Below, piece by piece: positions 31,403-44,237 of a stretch of 44,237 nt of DNA. The stretch spans positions 754,216-798,452 of the forward strand of contig CAJNDS010001447.1 in NCBI GenBank assembly GCA_905221605.1, in the 5' to 3' direction. Under the pieces are notes generated by a model. It made no database searches, was not told where the DNA came from, and saw nothing but the letters and a program-made list of their open reading frames with translations. Numbering within the stretch: position 1 is the stretch's first letter; each line of letters starts with the position of its first letter. Source of the stretch: Symbiodinium natans. Its lineage: Eukaryota; Sar; Dinophyceae; Suessiales; Symbiodiniaceae. The position numbers were made by a program, and so were the translations under genes.

Positions 31403-34400
31403 AGACACCCAAAACAAATCATACATGTTAATGCTGGGGCATCACTCCGAGACCGAGATTACGGCAACAAATCGTACATCCTAGTGCTGGGGCACCACTT
31501 CGAGACCAAGACACCGGCAACAGACCAAGACACCGGCAACATATCGTACATCTTCGTGTTGGGATACCACTTCGAGACCAAGACACTGACAACAAATCGT
31601 ACATTGCTGGGGCACCACTTCGAGACCAAGACACCGGCAACAAATCGTGCATCTTCGTACTGGGGCACCACTTCGAGACCAAGACACTGGCAACAAAACG
31701 TACATCTTAGCGCTGGGGCACTTCGAGAGCAAGTCACCATCAACAAATCGTATATCTTAGTGTTGGGGCACCACTTCGAGACCAAGACACCGGCAACAGA
31801 TCGTACATCTTAGTGCTGGGGCACCACTTCGAGACCAAGACACCGGCAACAAATCGTACATCTTAGTGCTGGGGCACCACTTCGAGACCAAGACACCGGC
31901 AACAAATCGTACATGTTTGTGCTGGGGCACCACTTCGAGACCAAGACACTGGCAACAAATTGTACATCTTAGTGCTGGAGCACCATTTCGAGACCAAGAC
32001 ACCGGCAACAAATCGTACATCTTGGTGCTGGGGCAGCACTTGACCATGACACCGGCATAACATCATACATCTTAGTGCTGGGGCACCACGTCGAACCAAA
32101 GACACCGGCAACAAATCGTACATCTCAGTGCTGGGGCACTTCGAGACCAAGACACCGGCAACAAACCGTACATCTTCGTGCTGGGGCACCACTTTCAAGA
32201 CACCGGCAACAAATCGTACATCTCAGTGCTGGGGCACCACTTCGAGACCAAGACACCGAAAACAAATCATACATCTTAACGCTAGGGATCGTACATCTTA
32301 GCGCTGGGGCACCACTTCGAGACCAAGACACCGGCAACAGAGCAAGACACCGGCAACAAATCGTTCTGGCGCACCATTTCGGGATCAAGACACCGGCAAC
32401 AAATCGTACATCTTAGTGCTGGGGCACCACTTCGAGACCAAGACACCGGCAACAAATCGCTCATACTAGTGCTGGGGCACCACTTCGAGACCAAGACACC
32501 GGCAACAAATCGTACATCTTTCTGCTGGGACTTCGAGACCAAGACAACAGCAACAAATCGTACCATCTTCGTGCTGGGGCACCACAAGACACCGGCAACA
32601 AATCGCACATCTGAGTGCTGGGGCACCACTTGAAAGACACCAGTAACGAAAAGTACATCTTAGTGCTGGGGCATCACTTCGAGACCAAGATACCGGCGAC
32701 AAGTCGTTCATCTTAATGCTTTGGCGCCACTTCTACATCTTAGTGCTGTGGCCCCACTTCGAGACCAAGATACTGGCATCAAATCGTACATGTTTGTGCT
32801 GGGGCACCACTTCGAGACCAAGACAGCGGCAACAATCCGTACATCTTAGTGCGGGGGCACCACTTCTAGGACACCGGCAACAAATCGTACATCTCAGTGC
32901 TGGAGCACCACTTCGAGACAAAGACACCCAAAACAAATCATACATCTTCATGCTGGGCATCACTCCGAGACCAAGACACCGGCAACAAATGGTATATGTT
33001 AGTGCTGGGGCACCACTTCGAGACCAAGACACCGGCAACAAACCAAGACACCGGCAGCAAATCCCACATTTTCGAATTGGGCCACCACTTCAAGACCAAG
33101 ACACCGGCAACAAATCGTACATCTTTGTGCTGGGGCACCACTTCGAGACCAAGACACCGGCAACAAATCGCGCATCTTAGTGCTGGGGCACCACTTCGAC
33201 ACCAAGACGCCGGCAACAAAACGTACATTTTAGTGCTGGGGCACCACTTCGAGACCAAGACACTGGCAACAAAACGTACATCTTAGTGCTGGGGCACCAC
33301 TTCGAGACCAAGACACCGACAACAAATCGTACATCTGAATGCTGGGGCACCACTTCGAGACCAAGACACCGGCAACAAATCGTGCATCTTAGTGCTGGGG
33401 CACCACTTCGAGACCAAGACACCGGCGACAAATCGTTCATTTTAGTGATGGGCCACCACTTCGAGACACATTTTTGTGCTGGGGCACGACTTCGAGACCA
33501 AGACACTGGCAACAACTCGTGCATCTTAGTGCTGGGGCACCACTTCGAGACCAAGACACCGGCAACAAATCGTACATCATAGTGCTGGGGCACCACTTCG
33601 AGACCAAGACACCGGCAACAAATCGTACCACTTCGAAACCAAGACACCGGCAACAAATCACACATCTTAGTGCTGGGGCACCACTTCGCGACCAAGACAC
33701 TGGCAACAATTTATACATCTTAGTGCTGGGGCACCACTTCGAGACCAAGACAGGCAACAAATCGTACATCTTAGAGCTGGGGCACCACTTCGAGATTAAG
33801 ATATTGCGTATATCTTCGTGCTGGGGTTCCACTTCGAGACAAAGACACCGGCAACAAATCGTGCATATTTAGTGCTGGAGCGCCACTTCGAGACCAAGTC
33901 ACCGGAATTGCACTTCGAAACAAGGACAGCAGCAACAAATCGTCCATCTTAGTGCTGGGACACCACTTCGAGATCAAAGACACCGGAAACAAATCGTACA
34001 TCATAGTGTGGGGGCACCACTTCCAAGACACCGTCAACAAATCGTACATCTCGGTGCTGGGGCACCACTTCGAGACAACGACACCGAAAACATCATACAT
34101 CTTAATTCTGGGGCATCGCTCCGAGACCAAGACACCGGCAACAAATCGTACATCTTAGTGCTGGGGCACTACTTCGAGACCAAGACACCGGCAAGAGACC
34201 AAGACACCGGCAACAAATCGCACATCTTCATGCTGGACCACCACCGTGAGACCAAGACACCATCAACAAATCGTACATCTTAGTGTTGGGGCACCACTTC
34301 GGGACCAAGACACCGGCAACAAATCGTACACCTTAGTGCTGGGGCACCACTTCGAGACCAAGACAACAACAATTCATACATCTTAGTGCTGGGGCACTTC

Positions 34401-37400
34401 GAGACCACGACCCCAGCAATAAATCGTATATCTTAGTATTGGGGGCACCACTTCAAAGACACCGGCAACAAAACGTACATCTTAGTGCTGGGCCACCACT
34501 TCGAGACCAAGACACCATCAACAAATCGTACATCTTTGTGCTGGGGCACTTCGAGACCAAGACACCATCAACAAATCGTACATCTTAGTGCTGGGACACC
34601 ACTTCGAGACCAAGACATCGGCAACAAATCGTACATCTTATTGCTGGGGCACCACTTCGAGACCAAGACACCGGCAACAAATCGTGACCAAGTTACCGGC
34701 AACACATCGACATGGGCCACCACTTCGAGACCAAGACACCATCAACAAATCGTACATCTTAGTGCTGGGGCACCACTTCGAGACCAAGACACTGGCAACA
34801 AAACGTACATCTTAGTGCTGGGGCACCACTTCGAGACCAAGACACCGACAACAAATCGTACATCTGAATGCTGGGGCACCACTTCGAGACCAAGACACCG
34901 GCAACAAATCGTGCATCTTAGTGCTGGGGCACCACTTCGAGACCAAGACACCGGCGACAAATCGTACATCTTAGTGTTGGGGCACCACTTCGAGACCAAG
35001 ACACCGGCAACAAACCGTACATCTTAGTGCTGGGGCACCACTTCCAAGACACCGGCAACAAATCTTATATCTCAGTGCTTTGGCACCTCTTCGAGACAAA
35101 GACACCCAAAACAAATCATACATCTTAATGCTGGGGCATCGCTCCGAGACCGAGATACCGGCAACAAATCGTACATCCTAATGCTGGGGTACCACTTCGA
35201 GACCAAGACACTGGCAAGAAATCGTACATCTTAGTACTGGGGCACCACTTCGAGACCAAGACACCGGCAACAAATCGTGCATCTTCGTACTGGGGCACCA
35301 CTTCGAGACCAAGACACCGGCAACAAAACGTACATCTTAGTACTGGGGCACTTCGAAACCAAGACACCATCAACAAATCGTACATCTTTGTGCTGGGGCA
35401 CCACTTCGAGACCAAGACACCGGCAACAAAACGTACATCTTAGACCTGGGGCACCACTTCGAGACCAAGACACCGGGCAACAAATCGTATATCTTAGTGC
35501 TGGAGCACCACTTCGAGACCAAGACACCGGCAACAGATCGTACATGTTTGTGCTGGGGCACCACTTCGAGACCAAGACACCGGCAACGCATCGTACATCT
35601 TTGTGCGGGGGCACCACTTCGAGACCAAGACACCGGCAACAAATCGTACATCTTAGTGCTGGGGCGCCACTTCAAGACCAAGACACCTGCAACAAAACGT
35701 ACATCTTAGTGCTGGAGCACCAATTGACCAAGACACCGGCAACAAAACATACATCTTAGTGCTGGGGCACTTCGAGACCAAGACACCATCAACAAATCGT
35801 ACATCTTTGTGTTGCGGCACCACTTCGAGACCAAGACACCGGCAACAAATCGTACATCTTAGTGCAGGGGCGCCACTTCGAGACCAAAACACCTGCAACA
35901 AATCGTACATCTTACTGCTGGAGTACCAATTGACCAAGACACCGGCAACAAATCTACATTCTGGGGCACCACTTGACCAACACACCGGCAACAAATCGTA
36001 CATCTTAGTGTTGGGGCACCACTTCGAGACCAAGACACCGGCAACAAATAGCATATCTTAGTGCTGGGGCACCACTTCGAGACCAAGACAACGGCAACAC
36101 ATCTTACATCTTAGTGCTGGGGCACCACTTCGAGACCAAGATACCGGCAACAAATCGTACATCTTAGTGCTGGGGCACCACTTCGAGACAAAGAAACCGA
36201 AAAAGTCATACATCTTAATTTTGGGGCATCGCTCCGAGACCAAGACACCGGCAACAAATCGTACATCTTAGTGCTGGGCCACCACCATGAGACCAAGACA
36301 CCATCAATAAATCGTATATCTTAGTGTTGGGGCACCACTTCGAGACCAAGACACCGGCAACAAATCGTACACCTTAGTGCTGGGGCACCACTTCGAGACC
36401 AAGACAACGGCAACAAATCGTACATCTTAGTGCTGGGGCACTTCGAGACCACGACCCCAACAATAAATCGTACATCTTAGTACTGGGGGCACCACTTCGA
36501 AGACACCGGCAACAAAACGTACATCTTAGTGTTGGGCCACCACTTCGAGACCAAGACACCATCAACAAATCGTACATCTTTGTGCTGGGGCACTTCGAGA
36601 CCAAGACACCATCAACAAATCGTACATCTTAGTGCTGGGGCACCACTTCGAGACCAAGACACCGGCAACAAATCGTACATCTTATTGCTGGGGCTCCACT
36701 TCGAGACCAAGACACCGGCAACAAATAATTCGGGGTGGTGGCGGGCTTTTAATGTGCCTTGGGTCCCTTGATTGCTTTCGTTGCTGTCTTTTGTGTGTCT
36801 GGATGTTAGGGCATCCGATATCATGGGAGCATGAGTCTCCTTTCAAGTGGTGCTTTGGGGATAGAAGTCTCTATGGCGCCGCCGAATCTCTCTCAATGAA
36901 GATTTAGAAATGAATTGGTGCTTTTGGGAGCACAAGTCTCTTGCACCGAAGAGAAGCATATGAATCTGAATGGATTCATCTCCTAAGCCTATCATACATG
37001 TTTGTGCTGGGGCACTTCGAGACCAAGACCTCGGCAACGCATCGTACATCTTAGTGCTGGGGCACCACTTCGAGACCAAGACACCGGCAACACATCGACA
37101 TGGGCCACCACTTCGAGACCAAGACACCATCAACAAATCGTACATCTTAGTGCTGGGGCACCACTTCGAGACCAAGACACTGACAACAAATCGTACATCT
37201 TAGTACTGGGGCACCACTTCGAGACCAAGACACCGGCAACAAATCGTGCATCTTCGTACTGGGGCACCAAATCGAGACCAAGACACCGGCAACAAAATCG
37301 TGTATCTTAGTGCTGGGGCACCACTTTGAGACCAAGACACCGGCGACAAATCGTACATCTTAGTGTTGAGGCACCACTTCGAGACCAAGACACCGGCAAC

Positions 37401-40400
37401 ACATCTTACATCTTAGTGCTGGGGCACCACTTCGAGACCAAGACACCGGCAACAAATCGTACATCTTAGTGCTGGGGCACTTCGAGACCAAGACACATCA
37501 ACAAACCGTACATCTTAGTGCTGGGGCACCACTTCCAAGATACCGGCAACAAATCTTATATCTCAGTGCTTTGGCACCTCTTCGAGACAAAGACACCCAA
37601 AACAAATCATACATCTTAGTGCTGGGGCATCGCTCCGAGACCGAGATACCGGCAACAAATCGTACATCCTAGTGCTAGGGTACCACTTCGAGACCAAGAC
37701 ACTGGCAACAAATCGTACATCTTAGTACTGGGGCACCACTTCGAGACCAAGACACCAGCAACAAATCGTGCATCTTCGTACTGGGGCACCACTTCGAGAC
37801 CAAGACACCGGCAACAAAACGTACATCTTAGTACTGGGGCACTTCGAAACCAAGATACCATCAACAAATCGTACATCTTTGTGCTGGGGCACCACTTCGA
37901 GACCAAGACACCGGCAACAAATCGTACATCTTAGACCTGGGGCACCACTTCGAGACCAAGACACCGGCAACAAATCGTACATGTTTGTGCTGGGGCACTA
38001 TTTCGAGACCAAAACACCGGCAAAGCATCGTACATCTTTGTGTGGTTCGAGACCAAGACACCGGCAACAAATCGTACATCTTAGTGCTGGGACGCCACTT
38101 CGAGACCAAGACACCTGCAACAATCCGTACATCTTAGTGCTGGGCACCAATTGACCAAGACACCGGCAACAAAACGTACATCTTAGTGCTGGGGCACTTC
38201 GAGACCAAGACACCATCAACAAATCGTACATCTTTGTGTTGGGGCACCACTTCGAGACCAAGACACCGGCAACAAATCGTGCATCTTACACGCCACTTCG
38301 AGACCAAGACACCTGCAACAAATCGTACATCTTACTGCTGGAGCACCAATTGACCAAGACACCGGCAACAAATCTTGATTCTGGGGCACCACTTGACCAA
38401 GACACCGGCAACAAATCGTACATCTTAGTGCTGGGGCACCACTTCGAGACCAAGACACCGGCAACAAATAGCACATCTTAGTGCTTGGGCACCACTTCGA
38501 GACCAAGACAACGGCAACACATCTTACATATTCGTGCTGGGGCACCACTTCGAGACCAAGACACCGGCAACAAATCGCAATAAATCCTTAATGCTGGGGC
38601 ACCACTTCGAGACCAAGACACCGACAACAAACGGCACATCTTGGTGCGGGGACACCACTCCCAAGATACCGGCAACAAATCGTACATCTCAGTGCTGGGG
38701 CACCACTTCGAGACCATGACACCGGCAACAGACCAAGACACCGGCAACAAATCGTACGTCTTCGTGCTGGGGTACCACTTCCCGACCAAGACACCATCAA
38801 CAAATCGTGCATCTTCGTGCTGGGGCACCACTTCGAGACCAAGACACCGGCAACAAATCGTACATCTTAGTGCTGGGGCACTTCGAGACCAAGACACATC
38901 AACAAACCGTACATCTTAGTGCTGGGGCACCACTTCCAAGACACCGGCAACAAATCTTATATCTCAGTGCTTCGGCACTTCTTCGAGACAAAGACACCCA
39001 AAACAAATCATACATCTTAATGCTGGGGCATCGCTCCGAGACCGAGATACCGGCAACAAATCGTACATCCTAGTGCTGGGGTACCACTTCGAGACCAAGA
39101 CACTGGCAAAAATCGTACATCTTAGTATTGGGGCACCACTTCGAGACCAAGACAGCGGCAACAAATCGTGCATCTTCGTACTGGGGCACCACTTCGAGAC
39201 CAAGACACCGGCAACAAAACGTACATCTTAGTACTGGGGCACTTCGAAACCAAGACACCATCAACAAATCGTATATCTTTGTGCTGGGGCACCACTTCGA
39301 GACCAAGACACCGGCAACAAAACGTACATCTTAGACCTGGGGCACCACTTCGAGACCAAGACACCGGCAACAAATCGTACATCTTAGTGCTGGGGCACCA
39401 CTTCGAGACCAAGACACCGGCAACAAATCGTACATGTTTGTGCTGGGGCACCACTTCGAGACCAAGACACCGGCAACGCATCGTACATCTTTGTGCGGGG
39501 GCACCACTTCGAGACCAAGACACCGGCAACAAATCGTACATCTTAGTGCTGGGGCGCCACTTCAAGACCAAGACACCTGCAACAAAACGTACATCTTAGT
39601 GCTGGAGCACCAATTGACCAAGATACCGGCAACAAAACGTACATCTTAGTGCTGGGGCACTTCGAGACCAAGACACCATCATCAAATCGTACATCTTTGT
39701 ACTGGGGCACCACTTCGAGACCAAGACACCGGCAACACATCTTACATCTTAGTGCTGGGGCACCACTTCGAGACCAAGACACCGGCAACAAATCGTACAT
39801 CTTGGTGCTGGGGCACTTCGAGACCAAGACACATCAACAAATCGTACATCTTAGTGCTGGGGCACCACTTCGAGACCAAGACACCGGCAACAAATCGTAC
39901 ATCTTAGTGCTGGGGCACCACTTCGACATCAAGACACCGGCAACAACTTATACATCTTAGTGCTGGGGGACCACTTCGAGACCAAGAGGGGTAACAAATC
40001 GTTCATCTTAGAGCTGGGGCACCACTTCGAGATTAAGATATTGCGTATATCTTCGTGCTGGGGTACCACTTCGAGACCAAGACGCCGGCAACAAATCATA
40101 TATCTTACTGCTGGGGCACCACTTCGAGACCAAGACACCGGCGACAAATCGTGCATCTTCGTACGGAGCACAACTTCGAGACCAAGACACAGGCAGCAAA
40201 TCGTACATCTTAGTCCTGGGGCACCACTTCGAGACCAAGACACCGGCAACAGACCAAGACACCGCCAATAACCACCACCGTGATACCAAGACACCATCAA
40301 TAAATCGTATATCTTAGTGTTGGGGCACCACTTCGAGACCAAGACACCGGCAACAAATCGTACACCTTAGTGCTGGGGCACCCCTTCGAGACCAAGACAA

Positions 40401-43400
40401 CGGCAACAAATCGTACATTTTAGTGCTGGGGCACTTCGAGACCACGACCCCAGCAATAAAACATACATCTTAGTACTGGGGGCACGACTTCGAAGACACC
40501 GGCAACAAAACGTACATCTTAGTGTTGGGCCACCACTTCGACACCAAGACACCATCAACAAATCGTACATCTTTGTGCTGGGGCACTTCGAGACCAAGAC
40601 ACCATCAACAAATCGTACATCTTAGTGCTGGGGCACACCTTCGAGACCAAGACACCGGCAACAAATCGTACATCTTACTGCTGGGGCACCACTTCGAGAC
40701 AAGACACCGGCAACAAATCGTACATGGTTGTGCTGGGGCACTTCGAGACCAAGACCTCACACCAGCAACACATCGACATGGGCCACCACTTCGAGACCAA
40801 GACACCATCAACAAATCGTACATCTTAGTGCTGGGGCACCACTTCGAGACCAAGACACTGGCAACAAAACGTACATCTTAGTGCTGGGGCACAACTTCGA
40901 GACCAAGACACTGGCAACAAATCGTACATCTTAGTATTGGGGCACCACTTCGAGACCAAGACACCGGCAACAAATCGTACATGTTTGTGCTGGGGCACCA
41001 CTTCGAGACCAAGACACCGGCAACGCATCGTACATTTTTGTGCGGGGGCACCACTTCGAGACCAAGACACCGGCAACAAATCGTACATCTTAGTGCTGGG
41101 GCACCACTTCAAGACCAAGACACCTGCAACAAAACGTACATCTTAGTGCCTGGAGCACCAATTGACCAAGACACCGGCAACAAAACGTACATCTTAGTGC
41201 TGGGGCACTTCGAGACCAAGACACCATCATCAAATCGTACATCTTTGTGCTGGGGCACCACTTCAAACCAAGACACCGGCAACAAATCGTACATCTTTGT
41301 GCAGGGGCGCCACTTCGAGACCAAGACACCTGCAACAAATCGTACATCTTACTGCTGGAGCACCAATTGACCAAGACACCGGCAATAAATCTACATTCTG
41401 GGGCACCACTTGACCAAGACACCGGCAACAAATCGTACATCTTAGTGCTGGGGCGTCACTTCGAGACCAAGACACCGGCAACAAATCGTACATCTTGGTT
41501 CTGAGGCACTTCGAGACCAAGACACATCAACAAATCGAACATTTTTGTGCTGGGGCACCACTTCGAGACCAAGACACCGGCAACAAATCGCACATCTTAG
41601 TGCTGGGGCACCACTTCGACATCAAGACACCGGCAACAAAACGTAAATTTTAGTGTTGGGCCACCACTTCGAGACACATTTTTGTGCTGGGGCACCACTT
41701 CGAGAAAAAGACACCGAAAAAGTCATACATGTTAATTCTGGGGCATCGCTCCGAGACTAAGACACCGGCAACAAATCGTACATCTTAGTGCTGGGGCACC
41801 ACTTCGAGACCAAGCGACCGGCAACAAATGTACCACTTCGAAACCAAGACACCGGCAACAAATCGCACATCTTAGTGTTGGGGCACCACTTCGCGACCAA
41901 GACACTGGCAACAACTTATACATCTGAGTGCTGGCGCACCAATTCGAGACCAAGAGGGGTAACAAATCGTTCATCTTAGAGCTGGGGCACCACTTCGAGA
42001 TTAAGATATCGCGTATATCTTCGTGCTGGGGTACCACTTCGAGACCAAGACTCCGGCAACAAATCATACATCTTGTTGCTGGGTCACCACTTCGAGACCA
42101 AGACACCGGCGACAAATCGTGCATCTTCGTACGGAGCACAACTTCGAGACCAAGACACCGGCGACAAATCGTGCATCTTCGTACGGAGCACAACTTCGAG
42201 ACCAAGACACAAAAAAAACAAATCGTACATCTTACTCTTGGGGCACCACTTCGAGACCAAGACACCGGCAACAGACCAAGACACCGCCAACAAATCGCAC
42301 ATCTTTGTGCTGGGCCACCACCGTGATACAAAGACACCATCAATAAATCGTATATCTTAGTGATGGGGCACCACTTCGAGACCAAGACACCGGCAACAAA
42401 TCGTACACCTTCGTGCTGGGGCACCCCTTCGAGACCAAGACAACGGCAACAAATTGTACATTTTAGTGCTGGGGCACTTCGAGACCACGACCCCAGCAAT
42501 AAATCATACATCTTAGCACTGGGGGCACGACTTCGAAAACAAAACGTACATCTTAGTGTTGGGCCACCACTTCGAAATCAAAACACCATCAACAAATCGT
42601 ACATCTTTGTGCTGTGGCACTTCGAGACCAAAACACCATCAAGAAATCGTACATCTTAGTGCTGGGGCACACCTTCCAACAAATCGTACATCTTATTGCT
42701 GGGGCGCCACTTCGAGACAAGACACCGGCAATAAATCGTACATGTTTGTTTTGGGGCACTTCGAGACCAAGACCTCGGCAACGCAACGCACATCTTAGAA
42801 CTGGGGCACCACTTCCAAGACACCAGCAACACATCGACATGGGCCACCACTTCGAGACCAAGACACCATCAACAAATCGTACATCCTAGTGCTGGGGCAC
42901 CACTTCGAGACCAAGACACTGGCAACAAAACGTACATCTTAGTGCTGGGGCACAACTTCGAGACCAAGACCCCGACAACATCGTAGATCTTTGTGCTGGG
43001 GCACCTCGAGACCAAGACACCATCAACATATCGTACATCTTCGTGCTGGGGTACCACTTCGAGACCAAGACGCCGGCAACAAATCATACATCTTACTGCT
43101 GGGGCACCATTTCGAGACCAAGACACCGGCGACAAATCGTGCATCTTCGTACGGAGCACAACTCCGAGACCAAGACACAAGCAGCAAATCGTACATCTTA
43201 GTCTTGGGGCACCACTTCGAGACCAAGGGCAACAGACCAAGACGACATCATAAATACATTTTAGATCTTAGTGTTGGGGCACTTCGAAACCAAGACACCG
43301 GCAACAAATCGTACACCTCAGTGCTGGGGCACCCCTTGCAACAAATCGTACATTTTAGTGCTGGGGCACTTCGAGACCACGACCCCAGAAATAAATTATA

Positions 43401-43968
43401 CATTTTAGTACTGGGGGGCACCATTTCGAAGACACCGGCAACAAAACGTACATCTTAGTGTTGGGCCACCACTTCGAGACCAAGACACCATCAACAAATC
43501 GTGCATCTTTTTGCTGGAGCATTTCGAGACCAAGACACTATCAACAAATCGTACATCTTAGTTCTGCGGCACCACTTCGCGACCAAGACACCGGCAACAA
43601 ATCGTACATTTGTTTGTTGGGCCACCACTTCGAGAAGTACTGGGGCACCGTTTCGAGAATTAGACACCAGCAACACATCGACATGGGCCACCATCAACAA
43701 ATCGTACATTTTAGTGCTGGGGCACCACTTCTTGAAGCCAAGACACTGGCAACAAAACGTGCATCTTAGTGCTGGGGCACAACTTCGAGACCAAGACACC
43801 GACAACAAATCGTACATCTCAATGCTGGGACACCACTTCGAGACCAACACACCGGCAACAAATCGTGTGTCTTGGTGCTGGGGCACCACTTCGAGCCGGC
43901 AACAAATCATACATCTTAGTGTTGGGGCACCACTTTGCGACCAAAACACCGGCAACAAATCGTAAATT
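31403..43968 (+). repeat. Subtelomeric 53-bp satellite array (~230 copies)
   Basis: The consensus unit reads CACCACTTCGAGACCAAGAC, then ACCGGCAACAAATCGTACAT, then CTTAGTGCTGGGG (53 bp; for example, TCGTACA at 31801 and 31854). Common variants lose CAC before TTCGAG (50-bp units), change ACCGGC to ACCATC or ACTGGC, or fuse two half-units. A small potential hairpin GTGC-TGGG-GCAC lies in each unit. Higher-order repeats are visible: a variant series beginning GACACCCAAAACAAATCATA recurs at about 31405, 35101, 37585 and 38995. The period is not divisible by three, so reading frame rotates each unit, and the many open frames on both strands are artefacts. Confidence 0.97.
36727..36990. other. 264-bp non-satellite interruption of the array
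   Basis: Unique sequence starting AATTCGGGGTGGTGGCGGGC and ending CTCATCTCCTAAGCC-like sequence before the array resumes at TCATACATGTTTG. It contains two related sub-blocks (GTGCTTTGGGGATAGAAGTC and GTGCTTTTGGGAGCACAAGT). No coding motif. Confidence 0.85.
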
Positions 43969-44055
43969 CGAGGGGATGGGAAAATGTTTTTGGGTTTTGG
44001 ATATTTTTGAAATTCTTTGGTGGTGACATCAAAATAGCTCCCTGAGAAATCTTTT
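43969..44055. other. Unique spacer between satellite and telomere
   Basis: About 87 bases rich in G/T runs on the + strand (GGGATGGGAAAATGTTTTTG). It is neither satellite nor telomeric. Confidence 0.8.
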
Positions 44056-44237
44056 TAAGGGTTAGGTTTTGGGTTTAGGGTTTAAGATTGAGGGTTTAGG
44101 GTTTTAGGGTTTAGGGCTTCAGGTTTAGGGTTTCGGGTTTAGTGTTCAGGGTTTAGGGTTTTAGGGTTTAGGGTTTAGGGTGCAGTGTTTAGGGTTTAGG
44201 GTTTAGGCTTTAGGCTTTAGGGTTTAGGGTTTAGGGT
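44056..44237 (+). repeat. Telomeric TTTAGGG repeats (chromosome end)
   Basis: About 25 units of TTTAGGG with variants TTTTAGGG, TTAGG, TTTCGGG, TTTAGTG and TTTAGGC, more regular toward the window edge. The G-rich strand points 5' to 3' toward the right edge, as expected for a right-hand chromosome end. The telomere may continue beyond the window. Confidence 0.93.

Noticed and set aside
41732-42511. 259-codon minus-strand frame in the satellite
   Set aside because: Pure satellite translation with rotating frame. The Cys/Trp/Ser repeat pattern follows the 53-bp unit.
31403-43968. CRISPR array
   Set aside because: Units are contiguous with no unique spacers, much longer than a CRISPR array, and lie next to a eukaryotic telomere.

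Overview
This window looks like the end of a nuclear chromosome from a gene-poor eukaryote. Its last ~180 bases are TTTAGGG-type telomeric repeats with the G-rich strand running toward the right edge, which is the correct orientation for a right-hand chromosome end. Short CCCTAAA/TTTAGGG words are also scattered through the first 27 kb. TTTAGGG telomeres, mid-range base composition, very low coding density, abundant micro- and minisatellites and long G/C tracts fit an alga. A dinoflagellate-like (Symbiodiniaceae-like) genome is my best guess, but the sequence does not prove it. I see no bacterial operons, CRISPR array, phage module or tRNA that I could support.

Layout. 1-27,780: mixed-composition nuclear DNA with simple repeats, degenerate minisatellites, local duplications and two inverted-repeat families (891-1105 with 14805-15015; 2229-3594 with 16501-17840). 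The only gene I can assign to a family is at 6016-6681. It is a shortened relative of the soluble FAD-dependent fumarate reductases: it keeps pieces of the FAD-binding fold but lacks the catalytic core, so it is probably a decayed or repurposed copy. A few other open stretches are marked as doubtful.

27,780-31,402: an abrupt 3.6-kb AT-rich island unlike everything around it. It carries at least ten short hairpins with GC-rich arms (mostly variants of CGGGCC/GGCCCG) and AT-rich loops. It also holds repeated GAACGAAGTG-type words with their complements, a three-copy element, a duplicated hairpin element at its left edge, and two structured-looking GC-richer stretches that share three 9-12-nt words in the same order. 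This resembles non-coding organelle DNA inserted into the nucleus (or an assembly join), and is the most unusual part of the window.

31,403-43,968: about 12.5 kb of a 53-bp subtelomeric satellite, roughly 230 variant copies, with higher-order structure and one 264-bp interruption (36727-36990). Because 53 is not a multiple of three, it produces many spurious open frames on both strands. 43,969-44,055 is a short unique spacer, followed by the telomere.

The genes do not form a pathway. The biological interest is chromosome-end architecture: telomere, higher-order satellite, organelle-like hairpin island, then repeat-rich subtelomeric DNA littered with telomere-like words.
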